Positions 1-10,847 of a stretch of 64,000 nt of DNA are shown here, piece by piece. The position numbers and the translations under genes are program-made. Position 1 is the stretch's first letter; each line of letters opens with the position of its first letter. The notes under the pieces are model-generated. The model ran no database searches. It was not told where the DNA came from and saw only the letters and a list, made by a program, of their open reading frames with translations. This DNA comes from Platynereis dumerilii. Taxonomy: Eukaryota; Annelida; Polychaeta; Phyllodocida; Nereididae. Where the stretch lies: assembly GCA_026936325.1 (NCBI GenBank), contig JAPTHN010000008.1:14972259-15036258 (forward strand), written 5' to 3'.

Positions 1-1930
1 GTCCGGGGGCAGACGCTCTCCAATCTATCACAGGAGCTATTGTCCACCGTTCAACATAATGTCAACATTTGCACTTCTACTGATGACCCCCATTGTCTCT
101 AGTGGTCCTCATTTGTAGGGGCGGTGCTGGGGCACATTAAACCCCCAACCCTCCTCCATATACTGGGGAATAGGGCTATGCAGACTGATATTGGTCGTTA
201 TCAAACTCATAAGCAGGAAAAGCTTGATTTTATTCAGATTTTGGCAGAGCTACATAAAATATAATGACCCCTGCTGGTTTTGGAGAAATAACATTCAGGA
301 CTGTAAATTACACCATCAAAATAATCAGCAGGGTTACTTATATGAGACCCAACTACCTAATAACTTATTCAGTTTATTGGCCCAAACGTATAGTCCTGTT
401 TAAAATTAGTTATAAATGTATTTTGTTGTTGTTGTTTTTTTTCTTCAACACAATTAGTTTAAGTCTCTCCGTCACTGCACCAATGGTCAAAAAGCAATAT
501 TTAATATAAAGGTATGCAAGCAAATTGACAATTTAGAATAAGAGACAGTACAGTATTGGATTTTCTAAAGTCGAATCAATGACTTAATTTTATAGCATCC
601 TACATGACCAAAACGGAGAAAGGCAACCAAGAAATCTGATGCCAAATTTTCAGCTATAGTACCATCCACTTCGAAATACGTCACAATTTGCTGCATTGTA
701 TGGCATAACGGATGGTACCCAGAAAATCAGAAAAAATCAATTTTATGATCACATTTTACTGACCTTTCAATGCACATTTATGCCACACAAATTGTCAAAA
801 GTGCGTCACCATTGACTTATACTGAGGCTGCGCAAGCTTCAAATCATTTCGAATCCCCCAATGGTCCAAATGTCAAAATATTGATGGAAAAAATCTGAAC
901 TTCAATTCACATGATATTCACACAAAACCTAAGGTTATATCTCTTTGGCATACATGATATAACACATTTCAGAGGGTATATAGGGGTATTTTCACCCTGT
1001 AAGGATATCCCCAATATTGGTATTCCAGTCAGATCCCAATGTTTACACCCGTGCCCAGTTTTAGGGACCGGGGCTCTCTCAATCCTTTGTCGGAAGGCTG
1101 ACGTGCCGGAGCTGTCAAAGGCTTCTGGTGTATCCATAACATTTTGTGCTAAAGGAATAATACTGCCAGAGATCTACCCCAGTCAAAAGCAAATAATGTG
1201 TCTTGAGAATGGCTTATAATTGAGAGAAGTAATGAACTCAAAATTTCCATTTAGTCTTTGCTTAATTACTTTCTGAATTGCATGATTTTCAGGTTATCAA
1301 AATATGACTTTATTAATAAAAAACTTAATTTTTGGAAGCCAACCCCTGCCTTAGTCCTGAAACTCAAATTCAAATCATCTCAAGATTTCAGAATTATAGG
1401 CCTATTTTAAATATCAGGTAGGTGTGGGCCTATCTTTTGTCACTTTTTGAGTTGTTGTGGACATTTAGTAAAATATTCATGAAAAACCATCAAGATTTCC
1501 ATAAAAGGGACATTAAGTTCTGAGAAAATCTGCTCTATAGATAGTTTACCAAACTTTTGAAAAGGCATTAATTAGGCCTTTGCTATTGAAATACTGGATT
1601 CGAACACTGTCTGAGAGTTGCATAATGCAAATATTTAAAAAGCAATACGATAAAACAAACCAAATGTCACAGAATATGAGTGTTAACTACTTTTCAGTAA
1701 TTTTCTTCAAGTTTAGTTTATTCAGTTGATGGTAGAAGTTGTTTTGTGAACAGTGACTGAACACCTGGGTGATTTAGAACCTTTAGAAAATGGTGGTTGA
1801 ATTCTTAAAGGAATGAAGATGTCTAAACAAAGATCATTAATTCTGTGTGCATAGAAGCAAGTCAAGCTTCTAACCAGCAATTCATTCGTCAGTTTAGCTG
1901 TGACTTGTACAGAAAGGTGCCATTATTTCT
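1..1930. other. Intergenic, no supported gene
   Basis: AT-rich sequence upstream of the zinc-finger gene. I see no transposon ends or tandem arrays. The only notable part is about 907-1219, a less AT-rich block open on both strands (76 codons on minus, 102 on plus) without recognisable domains or splice sites. It may hold distal regulatory sequence. Confidence 0.5.
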
Positions 1931-1939
1931 GAGGCTATG

Positions 1940-2075
1940 GAACGATTTCGACCAATCGGGAGGAGGAGTCTCCCTCACGTGACCGTGGTGTTAATGACGT
2001 CATTGCAAGCTGAGTGAACAAGGGAGGGGCTAGCGCAACTCATCTAAATGCAACGATGTGAGTAGCTCAGTTCAC
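1940..2075 (+). promoter_or_regulatory. Putative promoter of the zinc-finger gene
   Basis: The region shows a CCAAT box in ACCAATCGGG (1951-1960), an E-box in TCACGTGACC (CACGTG at 1976-1981), a perfect CRE TGACGTCA (1995-2002), a GC-box-like GGGAGGGGC (2022-2030), and an initiator-like TCAGTTC (2067-2073) with its A at 2069. No TATA box lies at -30 to that A. These motifs cluster within 120 bases of otherwise AT-rich sequence, just upstream of an exon with a consensus splice donor. The start of transcription is inferred, not shown. Confidence 0.6.
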
Positions 2076-2106
2076 TCTTGGCCAGTTAACAGTATTGTTG
2101 TTGTTG

Positions 2107-2238
2107 ATGTTTATCGATATACTTTGGACATATACCACTTGAGATCAACTGCCACCTACCATCTTCTCACCACGCACCACGTTACCTTGTATGGTGTTAC
2201 TAACTGGTGACTTCAACAGCCATGTTCACCACTGCTAA
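2107..2238 (+). promoter_or_regulatory. Two upstream ORFs in the 5' leader
   Basis: If transcription begins near 2069, the leader contains an 11-residue uORF (ATG 2107, stop 2140-2142) and a 15-residue uORF (ATG 2191, stop TAA 2236-2238) that overlaps the proposed main ATG at 2222 in another frame. Both uORF starts have T at -3, a weak context, whereas the main ATG has G at -3. Leaky scanning past the uORFs would therefore be needed, and translation may be damped. This is inference from context only. Confidence 0.4.
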
Positions 2239-2241
2239 CCT
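2222..2241 (+). CDS. Coding part of exon 1, zinc-finger gene
   Basis: ATG at 2222 reads M-F-T-T-A-N and ends with CT at 2241, directly followed by GTAAGT, a perfect metazoan donor. Joining CT to the A at 7615 makes a Leu codon and continues exactly in the frame of the large exon (C-V-N-G-G-G-L-M). The phase match, the donor, the Kozak G at -3 and the promoter motifs just upstream together support this exon. The alternative is initiation at the Met codon 7637 in exon 2. No transcript evidence is available to me. Confidence 0.6.
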
Positions 2242-5200
2242 GTAAGTATATGACTTTCATAAAACAATAACAAACTCACACAGATTTCCTCTTAACTTAC
2301 AATATAACTTACATAATAAGTTTGCACAGTGGTTTCATCAAAACCATGCAGGCTCTCAGATAGATCACAGGCCTTCAGATTGGTAAGGTATGCTAATTTA
2401 TAAGCCACACTGATGAGATATTCATGTTGTGACCAGCTTTCGTATTTAGGCCAATATTCACAAACAAATGTGCACACTTGTTAGACAGTCATTTCTGTTA
2501 TTCATAATATTCATAATATCAGTATTAACTTGAGCATCTAGGTAGGTACTGGGGAGTGGATGTATGAACCAATTGCTATCTTCATACATAATATACCCGC
2601 TATAACTTTAACATTATCCCCTCGCAAAATCAGGCTAAATCTATCAATAAACTCAGATAAATCAATTTGAGCATCACTTCCAATCAACCGAATTAATACT
2701 GGCTAATCACAAAGTACTTGCATACTTAAATCTTAAATTAAGGGATCCAGAAAATTTTCCTTTGCAAATGGTATGACTTAATTGTTTTTCTTCACACAAC
2801 AGACAGAAACAATAATATGTATTGTTTATGTATTGTACCAATATATGCACAGTCATGTTTGATTATTCTTGTTTATAATGACTTCAAATTAAGCTTACAC
2901 AATTACATATCAGGTAATAATAGAGGTAATAAAATCATGATAGCCTAGCCAATAAAATTGAATCCAGTTTTGTTGATAGTCAGGAACAATTAATTTTCTG
3001 TTGTTAAATACACTAAATATGACCCAAAATAATAGAGAAAGTTTCTGCTGAGATTTTCAAATGCCCAAAAATGATAAAAATAATTTATTTTGAAGTTTTC
3101 AGAAGTTGCGAACATAATAAGGTTATGCCTCATTGTTGCATTACTGCCCTGGGATTGCAGAAATAATTCATTCAATTTTCTTGTCTCTTGGAGCTTCCAG
3201 ATAGGCCTAATTAAAAAAAATCATTCCACAGAAATAGTTTATTTCAATTAGATATAAAACTGAAAATCAATTTATACAACATCTTGGTGAACTTCCAAAA
3301 GCATGAACGTTTCGCTTTTTTGCTTGTTTTATTTTTTACTATGCCTCTAGAAATTAGTAGAATTTATCAAAACAAACCCCATGGTAATAATTAAAGAAAC
3401 TTTCAGAGGGTATGAATTTTCAGCTTTTCAAAAAATAATTGCCAATCTAAAATCAGTTGGTTAGGTCTATGTAGAAATCATAGAACCTCATAATTGTTTA
3501 TCACCATAAAACCAAATTATGGCACTCCATAAAATCATGAAAACTCTCTATAAATATGTGGTAAGTTCAATGCACATTTTCTCATGCCTAATTTCTTGCT
3601 AAAAGTTGGTTTTCTCTTTGAATGAGCAGAAGCCCCCTGAATACTTTACAAGAAATTTCATGACTTGAGGTCTATACACACACATTGTGGTTAGAGCAAA
3701 AATTCCTTATTGTACAGGAGCCAAAACTGTTTCCATAAGTGTACACCTTCTAGTGTATAGCCTTGACAGAGGTGGCCACAATTTGACAGGTCAACTGATA
3801 CAAAGGTGGTCCGATCCTTGACGTGTTTATTGACACCTAGAGCGTGTATTCTGTGGTCAGAAATTGACCTTGGAGCTAAAAGGTCATAAATGTCAGTTGG
3901 TGACATAGCATATGTACATTAGTACTAAAGTATTGTTATTAATGATGATATGATGTGAGCATGTAGTCTCATTAATCCGCTCCATGTAAACATTAAATTG
4001 CACAGGTTGACCGAATGGACATTTTCCAAATGTCTATGACAATATGGGATTTTATGTGTCCAAGAATCATCAAGGACACTGGCTCAGGAAATTAAGGAAG
4101 AGGAAAACAAAATATCACCATAAATAATACAATTTTTAACTTTATCTGTGTTTACAAAACAACATGTGACATCATTGCATTCATATCAGAATCATCATGG
4201 ACATTCACCCAGAGGGAGGACAGCAAAATATAACAAAAACTGAAATATAATTTATAAAGCTTAGCTTGATCCATTTAAAAAGTCAATGCCATTATTGTAT
4301 GGGAGAAGGACTACAAAGCAGCACGAAAATGTATCTTCATTAAAAATTCTCATTTTCATGAATTCTTGAAGTTTGCTGTCACTCATCTTATACGTGCATT
4401 GGCTCAATTTTCTGAATAATACATATGTGATTGGTAAGCAGCTATAAAGTCAACCTTAGCCTCATAAAAATAAACCATCAAAAAGTAACCCAAGAGTCAG
4501 CATCTAAGTTATACTATGGAGTTCAGATTAAATTTGAAAGGATAGCTTTTTCAAAGATACTTGCAATTCCATAAATATTTTACTGTTTCAAAACATTACA
4601 TAACATAACTGTAAATGTCAGGAGTTGCAACCATCCAAATGAAAGGAGTAAAGCAATTGATAAAGTCATCCAGTTACAAACCAAAAACTGCTTCTCGAGT
4701 TTTGAGGGAACCAGAAAAATTAATAACATGTCTACAGGCATGCATATTTTATCTGATTAATTATTAATTCAACAAAACATGTTGAGTTTTAAATCACTTT
4801 TGTGAATAGACATATAACCAATGAAAAACCAATGCTATTAATCTAGGCACTAGATCCAATACTATTGAGGACAATTTGAGGTGATAAACAATAAAACATC
4901 ACAAACTGAACCTTAACTTTTAATGAAATGTTGCAAGAGCAACACTACTAAACCATAACTTTCTAGTTATCCCCTATCCCTGTATACCTGAAACAATACA
5001 TTTAATTGGTTATTGCATGAGTACAGCCAATTCAGTAATCTGTGGGGACTTGTAGCTAGGTGAGAAGTGAGTCTCATATCATGATATAGATACACCATCA
5101 CTGAGTTTATGCTGCAGGCGTATACATGATGGCAATAATCAATCAATTTCGGTGTCAGAAGTTATAGAGCAGTATATGGCTGATCTGTACTATGTGGCTA

Positions 5201-7614
5201 TAATAGTCAAGGTTCAATTATTGTAGTATTGTAGTTACCGTCGTAGGTCTATGGATGGAAGTTATGAAGTAATGTAATACTATCAGAATCATATATATGA
5301 TCAGATATAAGTGTAGAAATATCTTAAGTAAAACGGGTTTTTAGTTTTTCTCAATCTTCTCTCATTATCTAATCTGTTTCTTGCAAGCTATCCAAACGTC
5401 CAGCAGCTGCTATCTACTAGAATCTAGTATCTAGGCTTATTACACTTGACATGCCTATCTATCTGCCTACCTGTCTACCTATCTATCTGACTAGTTATCA
5501 AACTATAAATATTCATTTTATATCATTTTATGTCTGTATCTCCCTATCTACATATTTTCAATCTGTCTTACTCCCTTTCCTATACTAGCCTTGCAACCCC
5601 CTTCTCTCTTATTACTCCAGAAAAAATCCCCTTACAGATAATTCCCAAAACAAGCTTACCATTTAAATCCACAGTTTACAATATGAATTTATATACGAAT
5701 TTCAAACCTGGAGTATGAATTACCAGTTTACATAAGCAAATCCCTTTTAGACAAATTCAGATTTAATTCATATCGAGTGATGGTCACACTTCCAGTGTAA
5801 GATATGGCGCCAATGGCTTTCTTTGGGTCCTTGCTTTATCAAATGAACCACTGTTGAGGTCTGCCCTCAAAATTCCTTAAATTCAAAAGGTGTCAGGCTG
5901 AATTTAGAAATATTTCATGAATTATTCAAATTGTAGTTAGGGATCACTTTTCAAAAGTGGACCCTCCTCTGGCCACCGACTCCTGTTTATTTGACCAGTG
6001 GGTCCCCAGTTGACTTTAGGGGGCTTAGCAAGTGCTTCCCTGCATTTTTGCCCATGGTCAGTTACTGATCATGAATACACCACTAGTTAAACCTATCTAT
6101 GGGCCAGCCAAGTTTGTGGTTGATCTGGAGGTGTGAAACTATAAAATATAGTATGAATTTATAATATAAGTTATTCTGACAAATTTGTTGCTTCATGTAG
6201 ACACTATCATACATTGGTGCTTATTCTTCCAAGGGGGAGAAGGGGGTTAAACATGTCCTTCAAAATTTCAAACCATGAAAACTGTATTTTTATAAATATG
6301 AATTATTTGTAATTATGATGACCAACCTCATTGGATACTTGCAAAATACAGGCCTTCGATTACCAAAAACTTATAAACTCAGATAAATAAAAATAAAGTA
6401 TTGAGTTATGTTTCTCTGGTAATTTAGCGTCACAGACAATTTGGCTTGGGCATATATAGGCCTATCTGTTCACTGCACCATTATACTGCAATAACTAAAA
6501 CTCAATAAAAGTACACCAATAATTATGATGATTGTAACTTTTGATAAAAATATAACTGCCTGTTTGGTTAGAACTACTGAAATCCAACTTCAATCAAAAT
6601 TTCCTCATAAAAAGTTATAGGTGTCAGTGGCTTAACTTTTAAATTGTCTTGGCATAGGACATACCCACCCTGAGAATGCTTTCAGACTTTAAAATAACTA
6701 ATATTTGCTTCTTTTAATTTCATTTTAAATAACATAAATATATTTATTACCTTTCCCATTATAAGGATTTCAGTGCAAATTTATGAATGAAGGATGTAAA
6801 TATTCCTCAGTGGAATATTATGAAATACAGAAGAGAACTCCAGCTAGGAAATGAGTAAAATATCACCAAAGTAATTTAATGCTTAGCTTCTTCAAATTAG
6901 CATAGGCTGGTTGAATTATATTATGCAGGATTGCTTGATGAATGGGCAGAAATTAGATGGAGTGAATAGTTATTGTGAAGAGTTGATTTTCAAATTAAAA
7001 AAGAAGGATTCCACAGTTGTTAAATTAATTAGTTACAACAACATGTGTCTTTTTAATCAAAATAAAATATTCTGTGTTTATTTTTCTTTCATAACATCCA
7101 TCTAAAGTAACAATCAATGACAAAACTGCGCCTGTCACAGAAATTTAGGAGCCATAACTCAAAATGATTCTGAGGGCCATTTCCAGCACTTTGGTTCTGG
7201 GGTGGCAGTAATTGCGACCGTTCAATAAGGTTGTCACTTCGATTTCAGATAAATGTGTGTGGCCTATATTTCTATTCTATTCATTTTTTCTATTCTATTC
7301 TATTGTAGGCCTATTCTAGACTTTAATGGAGCTAATTGTGAGGTCTTATAACTAAGGATTATGCAAGCATTTTAGATCTTCAGAAGTGTAGTAAAGATCA
7401 ATAATAACTGGTGGTATAATAAATGTTATAAATTGAAAACAAGAATATGACTGTTTGTTTAGATATTATCCAAAAGACCACAGCAAAGTCAACACTGTAA
7501 ATATCCTAATTTTGTAAGCAAAAATAAAGTAGGCCTGTGAGTTAAGATACTTTTGAATTAATTTACCATGTTGTCATTTGCCTAAATATTAAAGTATTTG
7601 TGTTTTGTTTACAG
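2242..7614 (+). other. Intron 1 of the zinc-finger gene
   Basis: A 5,373-base intron, GTAAGT at the 5' end and a T-rich TTTGTTTACAG acceptor at 7604-7614. It is AT-rich and lacks obvious recent transposon insertions, unlike the region after the gene. A short tetranucleotide-like CTAT/CTAC stretch lies at 5457-5492 and a TTCTA-rich stretch at 7268-7318. A 71-codon minus ORF at 3691-3906 has balanced composition but no recognisable domain. Large first introns of transcription-factor genes often carry enhancers; nothing specific is demonstrated here. Confidence 0.6.
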
Positions 7615-8599
7615 ATGCGTCAACGGTGGAGGCCTCATGACAAGGCCCGGCCTCAGTGAACGGGACTTGTTTCGACCAGGGGGGCCGGGGGCAGGAGGAC
7701 CGGCCAACTCATCTTCCGTCGGAGCAGGGCCCGGGATAATGCACACGCCATTCCCCTTCTTGACAGATGGCTACGTTGCCCCCCCTCGGTCTACTCCAGG
7801 GTTGTTACCCCACAATCCTCTACCCCCGATATCGACCTTGGCCTTGCCCTGCTCCGTGGCTGTCACCCCTGCTACTCCCCCTACAGCCCCCGGTCTCCCA
7901 GGCCTGGCTGTCCCCACAACTAACGCTCATTTCCCCGGCCCCACTCCTGCCCTAATGACCATGGCTGTGAACCACCAGCAAGCTCTGGAACAGGCCTTCC
8001 TCCAAGAGCTAGCCCTCCATGCTCAAGGATTTGGAGCTTATGGTTTTGGCAAGAAGCTATTCAGTTGCCCCCAGTGCAGATATATTACGGACAGAAAAAA
8101 TAACTTGAAACGCCACATAGCTACGATGCATCAGGAATGCGACAAAGCTCTGGAATGTTGCGGGGTTACGTTCAAGAACAAGGCGTCCCTTCGAGATCAT
8201 GTGTTGATCTTCCACAGCAACGGCTACATGTGTCGATTCTGCGGGCGCAACTTCTGTCGCAAGGCTCTACTCAAGCGCCACCTGACGGTCCACAGCGGCC
8301 AGAAGGACTACACATGCGGGCTCTGCGATTACGCAACCAGCCACAAGTCGAACTTAGAACGCCACAAGAAGGTCCACGAGCGGCCCGAGCTGGAGGGAGA
8401 GAACGGCGAGGACCTTGATGACTCTCGACACCCCGATGACATCACCAGGCAGACACCGAGCCTAGAAACGACATCTCCTGATGACATCATCGACGTCCTT
8501 ACGATGGATGAAGATGACCAGCAACTAAGCGCCTCTTCCTCTTCTTCCGCCTCCTCTCACGGTTCCCTCAGCGACAAGGACGAGTGGAGCGAGGAATGA
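7615..8599 (+). CDS. C2H2 zinc-finger transcription factor (up to UGA)
   Basis: Large second exon; with exon 1 it encodes 334 residues. Residues ~14-125 are rich in Pro, Gly, Ala and Thr. Four C2H2-type fingers follow: finger 1 (158-179, C-x2-C, H-x4-H), finger 2 (~188-207), finger 3 (213-233) and finger 4 (241-261), with a TGEKP-like linker SGQKDYTC before finger 4. Predicted helix positions -1/2/3/6 are R/N/N/R, N/A/S/D, R/A/L/R and H/S/N/R. Finger 2 lacks a normal first Cys (adjacent CC instead of C-x2-C). The tail is acidic and Ser-rich and ends in DEWSEE before TGA. The product should be a nuclear DNA-binding regulator. I do not recognise a named orthologue. The block is clearly GC-richer than its surroundings, and the frame stays open beyond the TGA. 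Confidence 0.9.
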
Positions 8600-8602
8600 C
8601 GT
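8597..8602 (+). promoter_or_regulatory. Candidate readthrough stop: GAA UGA CGU
   Basis: A lone in-frame UGA separates two coding blocks. UGA with C at +4 is, from general knowledge of eukaryotic termination, among the leakier stop contexts, although the following bases are GU rather than the strongest UA. I see no compelling stem-loop just 3'. A removable intron is not obvious: no strong donor lies shortly before the UGA. A nonsense allele or a base error is equally possible. Confidence 0.45.
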
Positions 8603-9586
8603 CAGGAAGGGGGCGCTGCGATCAAAGGTCACCACAAGGTCAAGTCGTACTCTGGGTCAACGCCGAATCATTTGAAAAATCCATTAATGCAGAGTTCATT
8701 GTTGTTGCAAAACCAGTCATTGCAGAATCCATTGACAATCAGCTCAAAGACTGTATCCCAAAAAGAAGCTGACCAATCAGAAGCTACCTCAACTTCACAT
8801 CCAGTATCTGCAACAAAAGAACCAATCAGAAGCCAAATTGACAATTTGACAGAAGCAACTTCCAAATATGAAGCTTCTGTCGCTTCCTTCAAACCGAAGA
8901 CTTTGAACTTTGATCACAATTCGCAGTTCGGAAATGACTCGAGTCCCAGTCTGAGTCATTTGCGGAACATGACTCAGAGATCCGACTCTTATCGCAGTAT
9001 GACCAATGTCGCAGACCCCCTATTGACTAAGACAGGTATGACTGATAAATCTGACTCAGCTGTAATTACCAGTGGACTTACAGCTGATATTACAGCAGCT
9101 GACAATACAGCTGTGTCACCTCAGGAACAGACAGACAAACCATTATCCAGTCTGTCTATCATCACTGACAATAAAAACTTAACTTTGAGAGATTCCAGTC
9201 CTGGGACTTTCAACTTTACTTCTCGTTTGACTGACAGGAAACAGGAAGCTGGTTTCCATAGCAACCACAGCCAATCAAACCATTCCAAGATGGCGGACGG
9301 CGGCCATCTTGGAAGTCACAAGGAGGCTACAAAAGACAGTTCTGCAGCTCCTAATTCTGCCTTTGAGAGGCCAGGTTACCAAGAGAGACTTTCTTCCATG
9401 GACATGTTATTGCATAATCGACACTTATCCAACCAAAGCACCCCAATTAACAGGCTACAGTCCCTAGATGTAGCCCACCCTTCGCCATCTTACCACAGAC
9501 CAACTCCCCAATTCCCTAGATCCCAGTTGAACTTTACCCCCTCTCAGCTATTCTCCCCTTACGCCAATGCTTTTTACAGACACTGA
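8600..9586 (+). CDS. In-frame 3' extension of the zinc-finger ORF
   Basis: From CGT at 8600 the frame used by the fingers is open for 328 codons to TGA at 9584-9586. The peptide is rich in Ser, Thr, Asn, Gln and Asp with no Cys/His fingers, so it is probably disordered. It ends in a distinctive aromatic segment, FTPSQLFSPYANAFYRH, which reads like a conserved C-terminal motif. Full readthrough would give a protein of about 663 residues. Base composition is more AT-rich than in the finger-coding part. Internal near-repeats (CAATCAGAAGC twice, about 8774 and 8823) and a 10-bp hairpin occur. The first ATG inside it is at 8687, but independent initiation so far downstream is unlikely. Chance openness of this length in AT-rich DNA is very improbable. 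Confidence 0.7.
   Translation, partial: RQEGGAAIKGHHKVKSYSGSTPNHLKNPLMQSSLLLQNQSLQNPLTISSKTVSQKEADQSEATSTSHPVSATKEPIRSQIDNLTEATSKYEASVASFKPKTLNFDHNSQFGNDSSPSLSHLRNMTQRSDSYRSMTNVADPLLTKTGMTDKSDSAVITSGLTADITAADNTAVSPQEQTDKPLSSLSIITDNKNLTLRDSSPGTFNFTSRLTDRKQEAGFHSNHSQSNHSKMADGGHLGSHKEATKDSSAAPNSAFERPGYQERLSSMDMLLHNRHLSNQSTPINRLQSLDVAHPSPSYHRPTPQFPRSQLNFTPSQLFSPYANAFYRH
9285..9312 (+). repeat. Perfect 10-bp inverted repeat inside the extension
   Basis: CCAAGATGGC (9285-9294) and GCCATCTTGG (9303-9312) pair perfectly around an 8-base loop while encoding S-K-M-A-D-G-G-H-L-G. AAGATGGCGG resembles a YY1-type site. It could be a DNA regulatory palindrome or an RNA hairpin inside coding sequence. Confidence 0.7.
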
Positions 9587-9985
9587 AATCCTCTATGATT
9601 ACTCCTACCAAGTATCAACTTGCAACAATTATTCTATGGACAGTTGCTATGAATATGGACTTCAAATACAGACTTCAAATACTTCCATTTAAGTGCAATG
9701 ATGTTAAAATATATGTTCTTCATTCCATTGTCATTTGTCAATATGTCATTTATGAAATATCAATGTCTTAGTACTATATGAAATGTGAAAATCCTTACAT
9801 TAAAAAGCAATAGTTTATCATTACCATGACTGCATTGGTGCTGAATGACTTAATTTAAAAAATGAGATATACTTAAGATTAACATTTAGTAATATAGACT
9901 TATGTAATTCCAATGTTATTTATACTTATAAGCAGTCATTACATTGTTTATGTAGGTTTTGTAATAAATTTATGAAATTGTTAAA
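9587..9985 (+). other. 3' UTR of the zinc-finger gene
   Basis: AT-rich sequence after the distal TGA with several ATTTA-containing stretches, ending near the AATAAA at 9963. If termination occurs at the proximal UGA (8597), the extension would instead be part of a 1.4 kb 3' UTR. Confidence 0.55.
9963..9968 (+). terminator. Polyadenylation signal AATAAA
   Basis: Canonical AATAAA about 380 bases after the distal stop, followed within 30-50 bases by a T/G-rich stretch (TTTTGTACTTGAGTACTTTG). It is the best candidate for the transcript end; cleavage near 9985-9995 is inferred. Confidence 0.55.
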
Positions 9986-10088
9986 ACCTAATATATTTTG
10001 TACTTGAGTACTTTGAAAACATGCATATTTTGATATCAGAGTTGAGATTTTAGGCAAGATAAGATAGAAGGGAGGTAAGATAGATAAT

Positions 10089-10320
10089 GGATAGGATAAG
10101 TTAGAAAAGATAGAAGAAGTGAAGGCAAATCAGGGAGCTATTAAACCCCTGCACTGTAAAATTTGAAATTTTGAGTCAGCCTGAATGATTGAGTGGGATG
10201 GTTGCAGAATTCTTGTGAGCTGCCATAGCTTGTTGTTTTAAGTTATGACAATATGTCTGGATAGGATAAGTTAGACAAGATAGCAGAAGTGTAGGCAAAT
10301 CAGGGAGCTCTTTACCCCTG
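10089..10320. repeat. 62-bp direct repeat flanking a half MITE
   Basis: GGATAGGATAAGTTAGA begins at 10089 and again at 10259, each running about 62 bases with a few mismatches to CAGGGAGCT..ACCCCTG. Between the copies lies one arm (about 10152-10257) of the palindromic MITE family seen at 18.2, 19.4, 20.2 and 34.3 kb. It looks like a segmental duplication associated with a partly deleted MITE. Confidence 0.7.
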
Positions 10321-10847
10321 GTCACACCTCGAGAGAGTTGAGAAATGTATTTTTTGTGATATTTTAAGGCATTTTCAATACTCCTGTTTACATCCAGAGT
10401 ATGTATTTATGGTTGATGTCTTAATTGATTTAATGAAGGGTGTAGGTCAAGCCTGCCAGGCCTGGGTGATTATTTGCCCTTTTCAGGGGTTGATGGCCTA
10501 TTTGAAAAACCTTTGGTTGCTGACGACATTATTCTATTCAATTCTGAATGAAGTCACAAATTGCCATACAATTGACAAGGGTAACAATCGCCCTCTTGCC
10601 TCCTTTTAGGGGGCACAATCACCTCTGTAGAAGCGCCTTGTAATTATCACTGATGTATGCGGCGAAATGTGCACAATTGCCACTCAAGAAGTTCACGATT
10701 AGTAGCAGACGATATGAACATTCACTGAGCAGACGAGAGCAGAACATTCTTTAACAAACACTTAATTCCCATGGAATTGACTGAATAATGAGAATAGGGA
10801 GCCAACTATGAGAATGAAACCGTAGACAGCCTCTCTTAGGTTTTTAT

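Noticed and set aside
3691-3906. 71-codon minus ORF in intron 1
   Set aside because: Balanced composition but too short, and no domain, promoter or splice context.
8597-8599. UGA as a selenocysteine codon
   Set aside because: No SECIS-like element recognised by eye after 9586, no redox motif, and zinc-finger factors are not a known selenoprotein class. Not excluded by computation.
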